DNA of 64,000 nt from Rhabditoides inermis (Eukaryota > Nematoda > Chromadorea > Rhabditida > Rhabditidae): contig CAWZYM010000392.1 in NCBI GenBank assembly GCA_963966185.1, positions 535,001-599,000 on the forward strand, in the 5' to 3' direction. Positions within the stretch are counted from its first letter, which is position 1. Every line of letters starts with the position of its first letter. A program made the translations under genes and the position numbers. Below the pieces are notes generated by a model that saw nothing but the letters and a program-made list of their open reading frames with translations, was not told where the DNA came from and ran no database searches. Below are positions 30,973-43,700 of the stretch, piece by piece.

Positions 30973-32192
30973 GAGTGGAAGGAAAGATACATTCGGCAGA
31001 GTAAATAAACCTGCAAGAAGAGATGAGATCAAATAAAACTGAAATCTTGTCGCGGCCGGTGAGACAGTGATTAGTGATAGCATAGAGATATGTCGATAAC
31101 CGGGCGAATCGAGAGAGAATGAGGGGAGAAAAAGAGTGGAAAATAGAATGGCAACACATCCTTTCAAGGGTTGAGAGGGAAGAGAGTTGGAGAGGAGAGG
31201 AGAGAAGAAGAGTCTGCGGACGAAAAACGAATTACCCACGAAAGCGCCCGATTTATTCCCTTTTCTTCTCCTTCTATAACATTCAGCCAGGTAGAAACTC
31301 CTCTTTCACCCGCTTTCCAATACAGCACCGTCGACAACAAAAAACACCGTTCGTTTCTCAAAAAGTTATTTTTGCGCGGGAGACTTGAAAAATGTGAAAG
31401 GGGCCGAAAAACTGCGGTGGTAGTGTTGGTTTGAAAGGTCGCCGATGGAAATGAGAGAAGAAGGGGCGATAAGTATATCGATTATGTGTGATCTGCAGTC
31501 ATCGAGTGCGCATCTCAGTTCTCCTCTCCTCCCAAGCCACGCATAGATATGCACATAAATCTATCCGTGATATCCGCGCAGCCTCCGAAACACGCAAAAG
31601 AGCAGCCGAGAGGAGGATGGGAGGTATGTGTATGTTGCGAATTTCCCTCCATCCTACCAGTTTCGGTTTCCACACATCTACGTACAAAACAATAATAATA
31701 AGGGAGTAAACTAGTTCCTTTCCTTCCTCGCCAGTCTCTTCTCAGCAGGTGCGCATACTATGCGGCCAACTTCCAAATACATCTGCCTCCCAGCAGAGAG
31801 CATGCGCGTGCGAGAGAGAACAGACACTAATTCCAACGCACACTTTTCGGATTTCAACTGCCGTGATTAATAGAAACATCGAAAAACCGCGCTGCTGAAT
31901 ATGCAATGGCGGAAATTACGAGATGAGAATCCGAAATTCTCATCTCTTGGAAGACAAAGAGTGACAGTGGAATAGGAGCTAATCTATGTGTTGACAGAAG
32001 TGGGAGAAATCGAGCCAGTGAGGGAACTCTCGGAACGAACACAAATAGGACTCGCCACAAATGAGAGCGCGAGAGGAATGAAGAGAATAGAGGAGGGATG
32101 AAAGAAATGAAAAGAACTCCCGCGCCAGCACCGGAAATTCCCACACGGCAACGCAAACAACGACGAGAAGGTCGAGCAGTATCAAGGAATAT

Positions 32193-32305
32193 ATGCAAAT
32201 CACTCCTCACAATAGACGCCTCCCGTGTGCGCGGAGAGTGGCGCTCTCGAGGGGGCGGGGCTTGCGCGGGGCGGGGCCAGGACGGATCTGGTGCCAGCTG
32301 ATTGG
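32193..32305 (-). promoter_or_regulatory. Promoter-like module: CCAAT, paired GC boxes, octamer
   Basis: The minus strand reads CCAATCAGC (32305-32297), GC boxes with plus-strand words GGGGCGGGGC (about 32268-32277) and CGAGGGGGCGGGGC (32248-32261), then ATTTGCATATAT (32200-32189). It has the same elements in the same 5'-3' logic as the homeobox promoter. It could be a distal menorin promoter. Confidence 0.35.
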
Positions 32306-32623
32306 AGTGATTTACAACGAACAGAGGTACAATAGGATAGACACTCATCCTACAAGATCCTCCGAGCACGAGTCTTTTTTTATAGCGCCATTCCAAATTA
32401 GGATAGGAAAAAAGGAAGCGAAAGAGCGAGCGGATTCAGTGAATAGATATTGAGACCCGTATTTCAGAGCGAACGTTTTCATCCCGCTAATACATCTTTC
32501 GGACGGTGTTATCCAGCATATATCGCAATATCAATGGATGGACGGAGGACCGCGTTAGCTGTCAATTAGAGAGGGCACTTGGCTAGATTACTCCACAATG
32601 GGAGTGCACGTACTCTCCCCCTT

Positions 32624-32625
<2 letters not shown>

Positions 32626-32666
<41 letters not shown>
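32626..32666. repeat. (CT)n microsatellite
   Basis: About 20 CT copies in intergenic DNA. Confidence 0.95.
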
Positions 32667-32668
<2 letters not shown>

Positions 32669-33958
32669 GTGACCGTTGGTCAGAGCCCGACGAGTTGGCA
32701 TGTAAACGCGGGGATTAAAACGCAGTGACAAGTGTCGGAGTGTCACATATCACAGCGAGGTGTCAATACAAACGCATTCTCCAAACATAAAACAACCACG
32801 CAGTCCCCGCCACAACTAGGGTCCATTCACAAGCCACAGCCAACCTACATTCGACACCCACTATTTATGAGGCAGTCAACTGTACACTATATGCAAATGT
32901 ACCTATGCGCGGGAGAGACATGGTTGTTTACCGCTTGATGCGGGATTTGCATAATCTCGGAGGCGTCTTCATCTCTCGGCGGGGGCGCGGACAGCCGATC
33001 GCTCTTCTTTCGCGCCGCCGTCGCGCGCCTATTGACAGTCTCCGTGGCGGAGAATAGCGGCGAGGGCGGAATGCGGGAATCATTCATCACATCAGCCCGC
33101 AACTCACACTTATACATGCAATAAGCAGGAGGGGAAGAGAGTCGGATGAATGCGCCAACTATAATAAACAAATGCGAGACTGCGAAATGCGAGAGTGAAT
33201 ATGTAGGGCTTCGTCGGAAGACACAAACACAACACAACAACTCATATGTGGCAGGCTCTCATAACGCTGTCCGTAAGATTTCGCCAAACCATCAGTCTGA
33301 CATGAAGTTTGGAGACACGATCTCGACTGGTAGTAAAAGAGTATAGTAGCAATTGGAGTGTGTTCGCAGTGCGGATCGTAAATGGAACTGGAACACTGCA
33401 ACTTGCCATCGCGAGTATTATAGAGGGGCTGTGAATGGTGATAGGACAATCAGAGGATGAGACACGCATATGCAAATCGTTGCGCACATTTGCATACGAT
33501 CCACTGCGCAACCGGGACGCGCGAATGATAGGCGAGAGAAAATATAGCCAATCACCGGAAAAGATTAATATCGCGCGGGCGTTTGTTGTGATTGCAAAGA
33601 TTGGCGTCGAAAACCCGATTGGATTTCGAGAAAAGGGGCGAAATCAGAGGGAAGAGTAAACTGGATGATGCAAAAGGACAGTCACAACCACCTATTAGAG
33701 GGAAGAACTGCATTCCAAGTGGTTCGAGGACATATAAAAACGAGAGAAGGCAGACTGTTCCCCCTTCCATTCTTCACACATGCTGCCGGATTCATAGCCA
33801 AAACAATATAGCATAATTCGTTTAGTTTCGGGTGTGATTTTCGAGTGGCGCGCTCTCCGGTCAAGAGCCCCTTATTATTTTAGGAAGGGGAATTGGAGGA
33901 TGGCACCTAGAAAGGAAGACCTCTAGAAGAGCAATCTGTGTTCGATCACGCAACCATA

Positions 33959-34229
33959 TAATATTATTCTGAGAGATAGTTCACCAGAGTACTGTATAAA
34001 ATCGATCTACCCTGTAGTCGCATTCGATCTACCTTCTAGTCGTGAGGAGACCCAAGCGCGCGCTTTCAAACAATATTATCGATCAAAGAAGCCGGCAAGA
34101 GAATCAAAGAGGCCGCGCGACACTCGACCATTTGCCCGCGCTGTCTGGCCTCTCTCGCTCAAAACTGAGTTTCGCCAACTGACCCCGGCTGGCAATAACA
34201 GAAACTATCCACCAGGCGGCAACTATATG
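33959..34229 (+). repeat. Dispersed ~260 bp repeat, copy 2
   Basis: Same element and orientation as 3883-4144, with an internal small duplication of a CGATCTACC..TAGTCG block. Confidence 0.8.
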
Positions 34230-35789
34230 TCGACAAGACATTGCAATCTCGAGGGGGAAAAGAGGAGAAAGAATCAGGCAAAAGGGAGCCAGCCGCGCAG
34301 AAATCGGAAGAACATTGCATCATTGAATGAGACTACTCGACTGGAAAGGAGAGAAGGGAGGGAAGGGACTGGGAGAGACTGCATTACTTCCACTCGCAAT
34401 CCACACACCGTATCCGTTACAGATTGAGACGAGCTAATCGGCAGCTCTCGAGTCGGCCAATTGACCCCCTTCCCTCTCTCACTCTCACTCCCTCTCACTC
34501 CTTCTCACACACTCTCTCCTCTCACTCCACTCCGCTACTCACACCCAAATACGCAAATATATCAGTCTCCCGGTTGATTCGAGTGTGCCACTCCCCTCCA
34601 ATCCACTTTACTACCTAATCACATAAACAATATTCTGAATTCGGTCTGGCTAATCTTTCTTCAGATAGAGGACCTTCCCGCAAATCCGATATAATTGCCA
34701 TTCAGAATTGACGGCGATCTCATTAGAATTAGCCCGGATTCACTGAGCTCGACTTTGGAATGAGACACAAGTGTGATTTAAAATATATATACCTCGAAGA
34801 ACTCGAAACAATCTAAATACCGTATTTGTAGAGGTGCCGTAAGGTGTAGGAATGACGCTAATTTGTTATACAAACAAAGGTCATTCATATTGGGGAGACT
34901 AGAGTGGGTGCTATTATGGAGTAGGAGTACACAAATGAGAAGAGAGAAAACAAGAGACTGCTGGCCACTGTAGAGGGTGCAATATGTCGATATGATTAGT
35001 CACAAAGAATTCCATTTGATTCATCTTCATGTTTTCCTCTCTGACCTCGGAAATATTGTCACTTTGGTAGTGGAAGGATTTCGTGTACAAAGTGAATCCG
35101 GACCGATTAGTTGAGGACGAGTTGCGATCGCACATTGAGAGGACATATATGCAGATTTGCAAGTGCATAGCATAACTCGATAATGAGGGATGCGCATATG
35201 TTAGCCGACAGAGAGAGGGGGGATACGATGCGGAATAGACACGATGATTACTGTACCGCCGCATTGTTGACAAATACACAATGGATCCGACGACCTTGAA
35301 ACTTTCGAAATATGACAAAGTCAATTGATAGTGAATTGCGCCTATGAGGCGAGACAAAACTGACTCTCGCGTGGAAGTGACTATGGAAAGGGTAATTTGA
35401 GGGGGAGGGCAGCACATACATTCCGATACGATTCCGCTGTTTGGGAGCGGGGGCGAAACTGTGGAATGGGAAAGACAACACGAATCAGACGGGCGAGGGA
35501 AAAACCACCCACGAAGAGAAGACAGGGTACAGGGAACGGAGAGCCGAGTGAAGGGACAAACTGTTTATTTCGATCATCTAGAGTGTACACGCGCTATAGA
35601 AAAGAAAGCAGATAGTGGAATAGAATTCGGAAATTAATTAGTTTCTTACAAAAAGTGAATAGTGGAAGTGGTAAGGGACAGTGGAGGAGAGGACTGGAAA
35701 TGCGGTCGCTGTGCCGGCTCACTCGCCACCCGCACTCCATCCACCCTCACACACTCTATCGTTCGGATCGTTCGAAGCTTTCTCGTTTT
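34230..35789. other. Intergenic DNA right of the dispersed repeat
   Basis: Pyrimidine-rich stretch at about 34455-34540. No supported feature. Confidence 0.45.
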
Positions 35790-37579
35790 CTATCCCTCTA
35801 GCTGGACTGCGCCCGCGATCGCTGTCACATGGAAGTGGTCGAACAGACGTCGCACCCCTGAACAATCTCAATCACAATCACTCTTCCCAACTGCCACCCG
35901 CATAACGTCAAGTGTCTTGTGCGAACCGCAAAAAGCGTGATTCGAATTACCCTGGGTGGTCCGGAAGGGGGGAAGGGTTTCATGTGTGCATACCTTCTTC
36001 GAGTTCCTCTCGGGGACAGCCATACGCGATGCGCATCCATCCCGGCTCCTCGCATCGCATGTCCTCTCCGCGAGTCAGGTACACACCTGCACAGAGCGAG
36101 TCAACATCGGAGACAAAGAAGATAAGAGAACTTACCGGACTTGCAGATGGATTCGAATAGTGCCTTTTCGGCTTGGAAGGATTGATCGGTAAGCAGCTTT
36201 CGGAAGTCAGTCATGATGCAGAGACCAGCCCGTGAGTCCACATACGGGACACCCATCTTCTCCAGAGCCTGACCAGACTATCAGTGAAAGGACGATGAGT
36301 TCACGACTCACCCTCGCCAGATAGTCGCGGTGGGAGCGCAGCCGATCCAGAGTGCATCGGGTGAGACGGTCGACAAAGTCTGGAAAAGACGATCAGGTAA
36401 TTACAGCTAACCCATTCCCACCTCTGTCCTCGAGTATCCTCTCTACCACAATCTGTGCGAGAGTGGAGACGGGTTGGATAAGTTCGAGTCTCTGTAGTGC
36501 CTTCCTGGTGGGTAGGGATGGTGAGTGGACGACTGCGAGACGGGCGCCCGGCAGTCCGAGGTCCTTGCTCACACCCCACAGCCACACCACCTTGTCCGGG
36601 TTGGACAGGCAGGTGCGCCAAGAGAGGGCCGACGAGAACACACCGCCGAATACTGACATGGCAAACACCTCGTCTATCAGAACTGTCATGTCGCGCCTGA
36701 AACACACACAACTCATTCATGTCCTCACTCCTCGGAACGTACTCGGTGGCCCAGTTGCAGAGTGCAATCAGTTCCTTCTCCGTCCATACCACTCCGAGTG
36801 GGTTGTGCGGAGACACGATAGCCAGGAGACGCACCACATCTCCCTACAAACACATACGTAATGTGTGCATTGTACTATTCAAGCGTTCTCTTACCTCCTC
36901 GATGCACTTGTCGAGTGCTCGCTGGAAGTCGCGCACTTCGAGTGACGGGTGGAAGCGGCTGCGCTGAAAAGGAAAGATTCGATAGTTTTTTTTATTTGAT
37001 TTGCATTGACTCACGGTGGGGACAGTGACGACCTTGCAGCGCGCGCGGTCCTCGCAGTCGGTGAGAATACCATTGTACACCGGTGACGACGTCAGAATCA
37101 CATCTGCAAACGAATGAGTAGATCATAGTTTGTTGTATTTTACTACCTCCTTGTTCGGCGAGAGTGAATGCGAGCATGTCCCAGGCACTGGCGACAGAGG
37201 GCACGAGCACCAGCTCATCAGCTGGGACGGGCGCGAGTGCGGCGGAGAGGAATCGAGCGAGAGCCTGTCTGGTGGTCTCCCATCCTCCTGCCGGCGGATA
37301 GCGCTGCAGCCTGTCCACCTCCTCTGCCCGCCACTCCAGCTCCCCCAGTCGATGACGCACCAGATCCGCGCACACTTGGTTTTCCGCAGTGCACAGATTC
37401 ACGACACCCTCAAACCACACGGTTCCATCAGGAGTGCAAGCGTTGCCTACCGTGGGATTGTTGCGGCTGAATCGATTGCGCGCCACAGCCTCCATGTTCT
37501 TGTTGGCGACCGCGTCGTCGTTGAACAGATGACGGATGCGGTGCGAGAGGGAAGAGCCAGAAGAAGGAGAGTGAGAGAA
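35790..37579 (-). CDS. PLP-dependent aminotransferase, ACC-synthase-like (ACCS)
   Basis: Exons carry the fold-type I aminotransferase signature: GVVNLCTAENQVCADL, ILTSSPVYNG, AIVSPHNPLGVVWTEKEL (the NPLG turn), TVLIDEVFAMSVF (the Asp that contacts the pyridine N), the Schiff-base lysine block SKDLGLPGARLAVV, and a C-terminal segment with LCIMTDFRK and GVYLTRGEDMRCEEPGWMRIAYG. The last exon reads VRRLFDHFHVTAI; stop at 35792-35790. Animal ACCS proteins resemble plant ACC synthase, but their reaction is not established. The first visible exon begins after a CATTGCAG acceptor at about 37579 without an obvious upstream coding exon. Either the transcript is trans-spliced there and starts at the ATG of MEAVARN, or a first exon was missed. 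One junction near 36740 could not be phased. Confidence 0.82.
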
Positions 37580-37725
37580 CGCCTGCAATGGAAGGGTGAG
37601 AGTGGGAACATAATGAATGATCCTACACGCTACAACAGAGGAGGTCTACAAGAAGAAATCACACAACTGAATATATTTCACACAGGGGAAACGAGGAGTG
37701 TGAAAGGACAACCACGCAGTCTAGG

Positions 37726-40700
37726 TTATCGGACACTCTCACGGACCACGTAGGCACTGCGGTGCCGGAGCGACGGTCGATTCTTCGAGAAGGTGACATT
37801 GCTCGCCTCACGATGAACAGGAATATCACACGATCGCGAGGTCGCTGCTCGTCCGGAGTGGTAGGACGCGTTTCCCATCGGTGAGCGGATGTTAACATGG
37901 ATATCATCTTCCAGAGGTACGCGGTATGAACGGTTGCTTCTAGAAGAAATCCTCGCAGCCACCTGCTGGGCATGTTGTTGATATCGACGGTAGTGATAAG
38001 GTCGCTCGTTGTAGATGTAACACTGTCCAGTGTATGTTGGTGCATTTTGATGCGTGATTTTGTCGGCATTATCTTGCAGACTTCCGGGCAGTGTGTATGC
38101 TCCCATATACGGTCTATGGAAGACAGGTCGATGGAACGTGATGGGGTGGAGGACGGGCGGCTGTGGGGACGGAAGACTGCGGAGGAGACTGCGCACCCCC
38201 GCTGTGTACGCCATCGGGCGGGTGGTGAATCGGATGCCGCGAGGAGACGGTGAATCTCCCTCCAGATGGGACAGACGAGATCCGTCCTTGGAAGCAGTAT
38301 AATAGAGAAACTGAGAGGGTGTGTGCAGGAGAGGAAAGTGAGATAGTGTATCCGAATCGATGTGCGATCGCGTATACGGTGAGTGCACCTGGAACAACTC
38401 ATAGAAACAACAGTGGATTAGAAGATAAGGTAGATGAAGTAAAACGAAGAAAATCGTTTTTAAAAAAGAACCTTCTCCCTAAGGCAGGTGTTCAATAGTT
38501 CTCTGAGGCGAGGAGCGACTGCGAAGTCCAACTGGGCCAGACCTCCCTGAGACGCCAGCTCAGACAATAACCTGTTGCATTTGTTCACTTGATATCACAA
38601 AAAAAAAACACGCACCTTCCGAGTGGGTCATTCTTCTGCACGACAAGTTCGTAGTTGCCTCGGATGACAAAATATGCAGGAGTGACTTCCACCTCTAGCC
38701 ACTCTGTGTCCGTATCAGTCCGCTCTTTTTTCGCCTCCTCCTTCACTCTCTCAACATCTTCAGTAGATGTTATCGTAGCCGTAGTCTGAAAACATTTGGT
38801 TTCGTTCATTATGCATAAATATATACCGTGACTTCCGTCCAGCTTTCAGTCCGCCTCGTATCGTCCTCATTCGCCCTTTCCGCCATTCCATACACATATG
38901 TCTCCCTCTCCGTCGATGCCGTCGTCATTGTCTTCACATTCTCGTGCAGTTCCTAAAACATTTTGCAACCGAATGGGGAAATACAAACATACCTGATCGT
39001 TTATGGGTTGTGTCTGCTCGACAGGCTTGGTCTCGTTGAATATGAGCTTGATAATGTAGTCATTGTTCTTGTCGCCAGTGCTGCCATCCAACACAACAGA
39101 GGCACGCGAGATAACTGTCTGCGACGGTTTTCTAAAATAAAATAAATAAAAAGAGGTTCGTTTATGAACAAAAGTACTTACACATGTAGTGGTTGCATCT
39201 CAACGGTATACGTATACACCTGCATTTAAAAAAAATAAAAGTATGCATGATTGAACCTGTTTTTTCTTCTCTTTTTTGAGCTCTGTAAACTAGTTTTTTT
39301 TTTAAATCTGGCGTGTGCGCTGTATATCGCATTATTTCATGTGAATTACCTGGGTGCAATGGGTGAGTTGACAGCAGAAGAGGGACACGAGATGACCTCC
39401 TCGAGTCTGCCAGGAGGCTGCTCAATCGATGATTGGTACAAATGAGCCGGTTTCGGTTTGTGTCTCGGCTCCGACGGACCATCTTGATACGAGGACGAGA
39501 AATCTACGCCGGACAGCTTAGCAGGCTGGTTGACCTAAATGAACATTATGTGAATCATCCATTTCACAAATATAATTGATAACAGTACCTTATTGTGTCT
39601 TCGCAGTGCGGTTCTCCAAGTGGCCTCCTCCATACTCTCTGCCAACAGATCATCCACAAACTCCTTCACGTCGATCTCATCCATTCCCTTCTCATCTTCT
39701 CCAACCCTATCGTCGTAGAAACTCGCGTAGTCCTGCCGAGGCACGCATGAGAACACCTGGTCGAGCGAGATGACAGCTGGCTTTGTCCTGGATACACTCG
39801 ATCCCATTGAGGAGTAGTCATCGAACACATCCTTGAATGCCGCGTCGATCGTTCGAGTGGGGCTGTCTGTCTCCACATTCACGCGACTCCTCTTCGAATC
39901 CGATGTGAACGACGAGGCGATGGTAGTGTTGGTGGAGTAGGACTTCTCTTTGCCCTCGACTGGGTCCCGAACCGCAGATGCCGACGTGGTGATGGAATAA
40001 GAAACTGGCGACGTTTCATCAGACGTAGACGGGAACACGTATCCGACGGACACTTGTCCGATACCGACGCTTAGTCCGATCAAAGTTTGTTCGTTCGACT
40101 TTTCAGCTGGGAATATATCCACCATAGAAATGTCGCTCTTTTCCTCATTGTCGCTCTCTAGACCTTCCTTTGACTTCTTCTTCCGCAAGGTCGATGTAGC
40201 GATGGGTTGGAACGGTTCGCTACCAAAGATGGTTCTTCTTTTCGATCTCTGGTCAGTCTTTACACGGCATGTCTTGCACAAACAGTCTTCTTCGCCAATG
40301 CACTGGAACGCATCATCGAATGCTCTTGATAGTACATCCTCCTCAGAAGCAGAGAAAGCGGGCGAGTCAGTTGAAAGCATGGAATCTGGCCGTGATGACT
40401 TGTTCAACAGGTCTTCTTTGAGACGCGGCTGTACTCTGTAGTGTGAAGTGTACACAGGTGAGTCTTCTCTAGTCCTTGGAGGCTTGGGAGGTGGAATAAG
40501 ATCACTCGGATGAGACGGGTCGATCACAAGGTCAGCAGAAACTTGAGCTGGCAGCGAAGTTCCGTCCGGACTTTCACGAGAGGAAGATGCTACAACCGGA
40601 ATGAAGATGTCATCCAGCGAAAATTCGTTTGTCCTCAGCAGTTCGGTCGTGTACGTGGTGGTAGTCGTAGTGGTGGTGGTGTACGACGTGTCCTCGGGAG

Positions 40701-43700
40701 AAGACGGACGGTCACGCTGCACGGGCTCGACGGACGTTGAAGAGGGAGAAACTCCAGAAAAGATGTCGTCCATTGAGATGTCTCCAGGCTTCTCCGCTGT
40801 TCTCATGGTCTCACGCGGCAGATCGGTCGTGTACGTGGTGGTCGTCGTAGTTGTGGTGTTGTACGACGTTTCATCTTTTCCGACTGAATGATCCTTTGAT
40901 GTTGTAGGCACAGCAGGATTGAAGATGTCATCAATCGAGATGTCCGCATCAGGTAGTGAGGTCTTCTTGCGCGGCTGAACGGTCGTGTGGATCGTTTCGC
41001 TCACGATGTTATCAACATTCTTCTTTGCTCTCGCTGCCAATTCTTCTTCGCTGAGTTTGCTGTCTCGGCATGCCGAACAGTTGCACTCCTCCTCGTCCTG
41101 ATCGTTGTGTGGAACATTGAACACAGCATCAAGATCAAGCTCGCGTGACGGACTGATGGTGTTTGATTTCTCCTTCAGAACAACAGACGGTTGTTGGCTT
41201 GCCGTATGAACTGCATCTTTGACAAGTGACGAGAAGTCAAATGGAGATGCGGATGACAATACAGACGGCACATGCTGTACTGGTGCTAACGTCTCACGCG
41301 GCAAATCGGTCGTGTACGTGTTGGTGGTCGTAGTGGTGGTGCTGTACGACGTGTCTTCGGGAGAAGACGGACAGTCACGCTGCATGGGCTCGACGGATGT
41401 TGAAGAGGGAGCAGCTCCAGGGAAGATGTCGTCCATAGAGATGTCTCCAGGGTTCTCCGCTGCTCTCACGGTCTCACGCGACAGATCGGTCGTGTACGTG
41501 GTGGTCGTCGTAGTGGTTTTGCTGTACGAAGTATCCTCGGGAGAAGACAGACGGTCACGCTGCATGGTCTCGACAGACGTTGAAGATAGAGTAGACCCAG
41601 AGAAGATGTTGTCCATAGAGATGTCTCCAGGGTTCTCCGCTGCTCTCACGGTCTCACGCGGCAGATCGGTCGTGTACGTGGTAGTCGTCGTAGTGGTGTT
41701 GCTGTACGAAGTATCCTCGGGAGAAGACGGACGGTCACGCTGCATGGTCTCGACGAACGTTGAAGATAGAGCAGACCCAGAGAAGATGTTGTCCATAGAG
41801 ATGTCTCCAGGGTTCTCCGCTGCTCTCACGGTCTTACGCGGCAGATCGGTCGTGTACGTGGTGGTCGTCGTAGTGGTGTTGCTGTACGAAGTATCCTCGG
41901 GAGAAGACGGACGGTCACGCTGCATGGTCTCGACGGACGTTGAAGAGGGAGCAATTCCAGAGAAGATGTTGTCCATAGAGATGTCTCCAGGGTTCTCCGC
42001 TGCTCTCACGGTCTTACGCGGCAGATCGGTCGTGTACGTGGTGGTCGTCGTAGTGGTGTTGCTGTACGAAGTATCCTCGGGAGAAGACGGACGGTCACGC
42101 TGCATGGGCTCGACGGACGTTGAAGATAGAGCAGACCCATTGAAGTCCATAGAGATGTCTCCAAGGTTCTCCGCTGCTCTCACGGTCTTACGCGGCAGAT
42201 CGGTCGTGTACGTAGTGGTGGTCGTAGTGGTGTTGCTGTACGAAGTATCCTCGGGAGAAAACGGACGGTCACGCTGCATGGTCTCGACGGACGTTGAAGA
42301 GGGAGCAATTCCAGAAAAGATGTCGTCCATTGAGATGTCTCCAGGGTTCTCCGCTGCTCTCACGGTCTCACGCGGCAGATCGGTCGTGTACGTGGTGGTC
42401 GTCGTAGTGGTGTCGCTGTACGAAGTTTCCTTGGGAGAAGACGGACGGTCACGCTGCATGGTCTCGACGGACGTTGAAGAGGGAGCAATTCCAGAGAAGA
42501 TGTCGTCCATTGAGATGTCTCCAGGGTTCTCCGCTGCTCTCACGGTCTTACGCGGCAGATCGGTCGTGTACGTAGTGGTGGTCGTAGTGGTGTTGCTGTA
42601 CGAAGTATCCTCGGGAGAAAACGGACGGTCACGCTGCATGGTCTCGACGGACGTTGAAGAGGGAGCAATTCCAGAAAAGATGTCGTCCATTGAGATGTCT
42701 CCAGGGTTCTCCGCTGCTCTCACGGTCTCACGCGGCAGATCGGTCGTGTACGTGGTGGTCGTCGTAGTGGTGTCGCTGTACGAAGTATCCTTGGGAGAAA
42801 ACGGACGGTCACGCTGCATGGTCTCGACGGACGTTGAAGAGGGAGCAATTCCAGAAAAGATGTCGTCCATTGAGATGTCTCCAGGGTTCTCCGCTGCTCT
42901 CACGGTCTCACGCGGCAGATCGGTCGTGTACGTGGTGGTCGTCGTAGTGGTGTCGCTGTACGAAGTATCCTTGGGAGAAGACGGACGGTCACGCTGCATG
43001 GTCTCGACGGACGTTGAAGAGGGAGCAATTCCAGAGAAGATGTCGTCCATAGAGATGTCTCCAGGCTTCTCCGCTGTTCTCACGGTCTCACGCGGCAGAT
43101 CGGTCGTGTACGTGGTGGTGGTCGTAGTGGTGGTGTTGTACGACGTTTCATCTTTTTCGACTGAATGATTCTTTGATGTTGTAGTCACAGCAGAATTGAA
43201 GATGTCATCAATCGAGATGTCCGCATCAGGTAGTGAGGTGTTCTTGCGCGGCTGGACGGTCGTGTGGATCGTTTCGCTTACGATGTTATTAACATTCTTC
43301 TTTGCTCTCGCTGCCAATTCTTCTTCGCCGAGTTTGCTGTCTCGGCATGCCGAACAGTTGCACTCCTCCTCGTCTTGATCGTTGTGTGGAACATTGAACA
43401 CAGCATCAAGATCAAGCTCGCGTGACGGACTGATGGTGTTTGAGTTCTCCTTCAGAACAACAGGCGGTTGTTGGCTTGCCGTTTGAACTGCATCTTTGAC
43501 AAGTGACGAGAAGTCAAATGGAGATGCGGATGACAATACAGACGGCACATGCTGGACTGGTGCTGACGTCTCACGCGGCAGATCGGTCGTGTACGTGGTG
43601 GTGGTCGTAGTGGTGGTGCTAAACGACGTGTCTTCGAGAGAAGACGGACGGTCACGCTGTATGGGCTCGACGGACGTTGAAGAGGGAGCAGATCCAGAGA

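Larger units (their letters stand above)
30973..33958. other. Long non-coding region upstream of menorin
   Basis: Contains a CT microsatellite (32626-32666) and a promoter-like GC-box/CCAAT cluster (32193-32305). No exon chain found in the open frames. Confidence 0.45.

Noticed and set aside
31854..32396. 180-codon minus-strand open frame near the GC boxes
   Set aside because: No protein family, biased to Ser/Pro/Arg, and no splice link to menorin could be shown. It might be leader sequence but not a supported CDS.
37659..38402. Alternative 247-codon frame overlapping the last exon of the giant gene
   Set aside because: The frame ending at 37726 continues in phase from the exon at 38571-38472; the other does not.
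41219..43168. 649-codon open frame on the plus strand reading Val-rich repeats
   Set aside because: It is the exact antisense of the Thr-rich repeat exon. The openness follows from the repeat composition, and similar antisense frames recur in every superunit.
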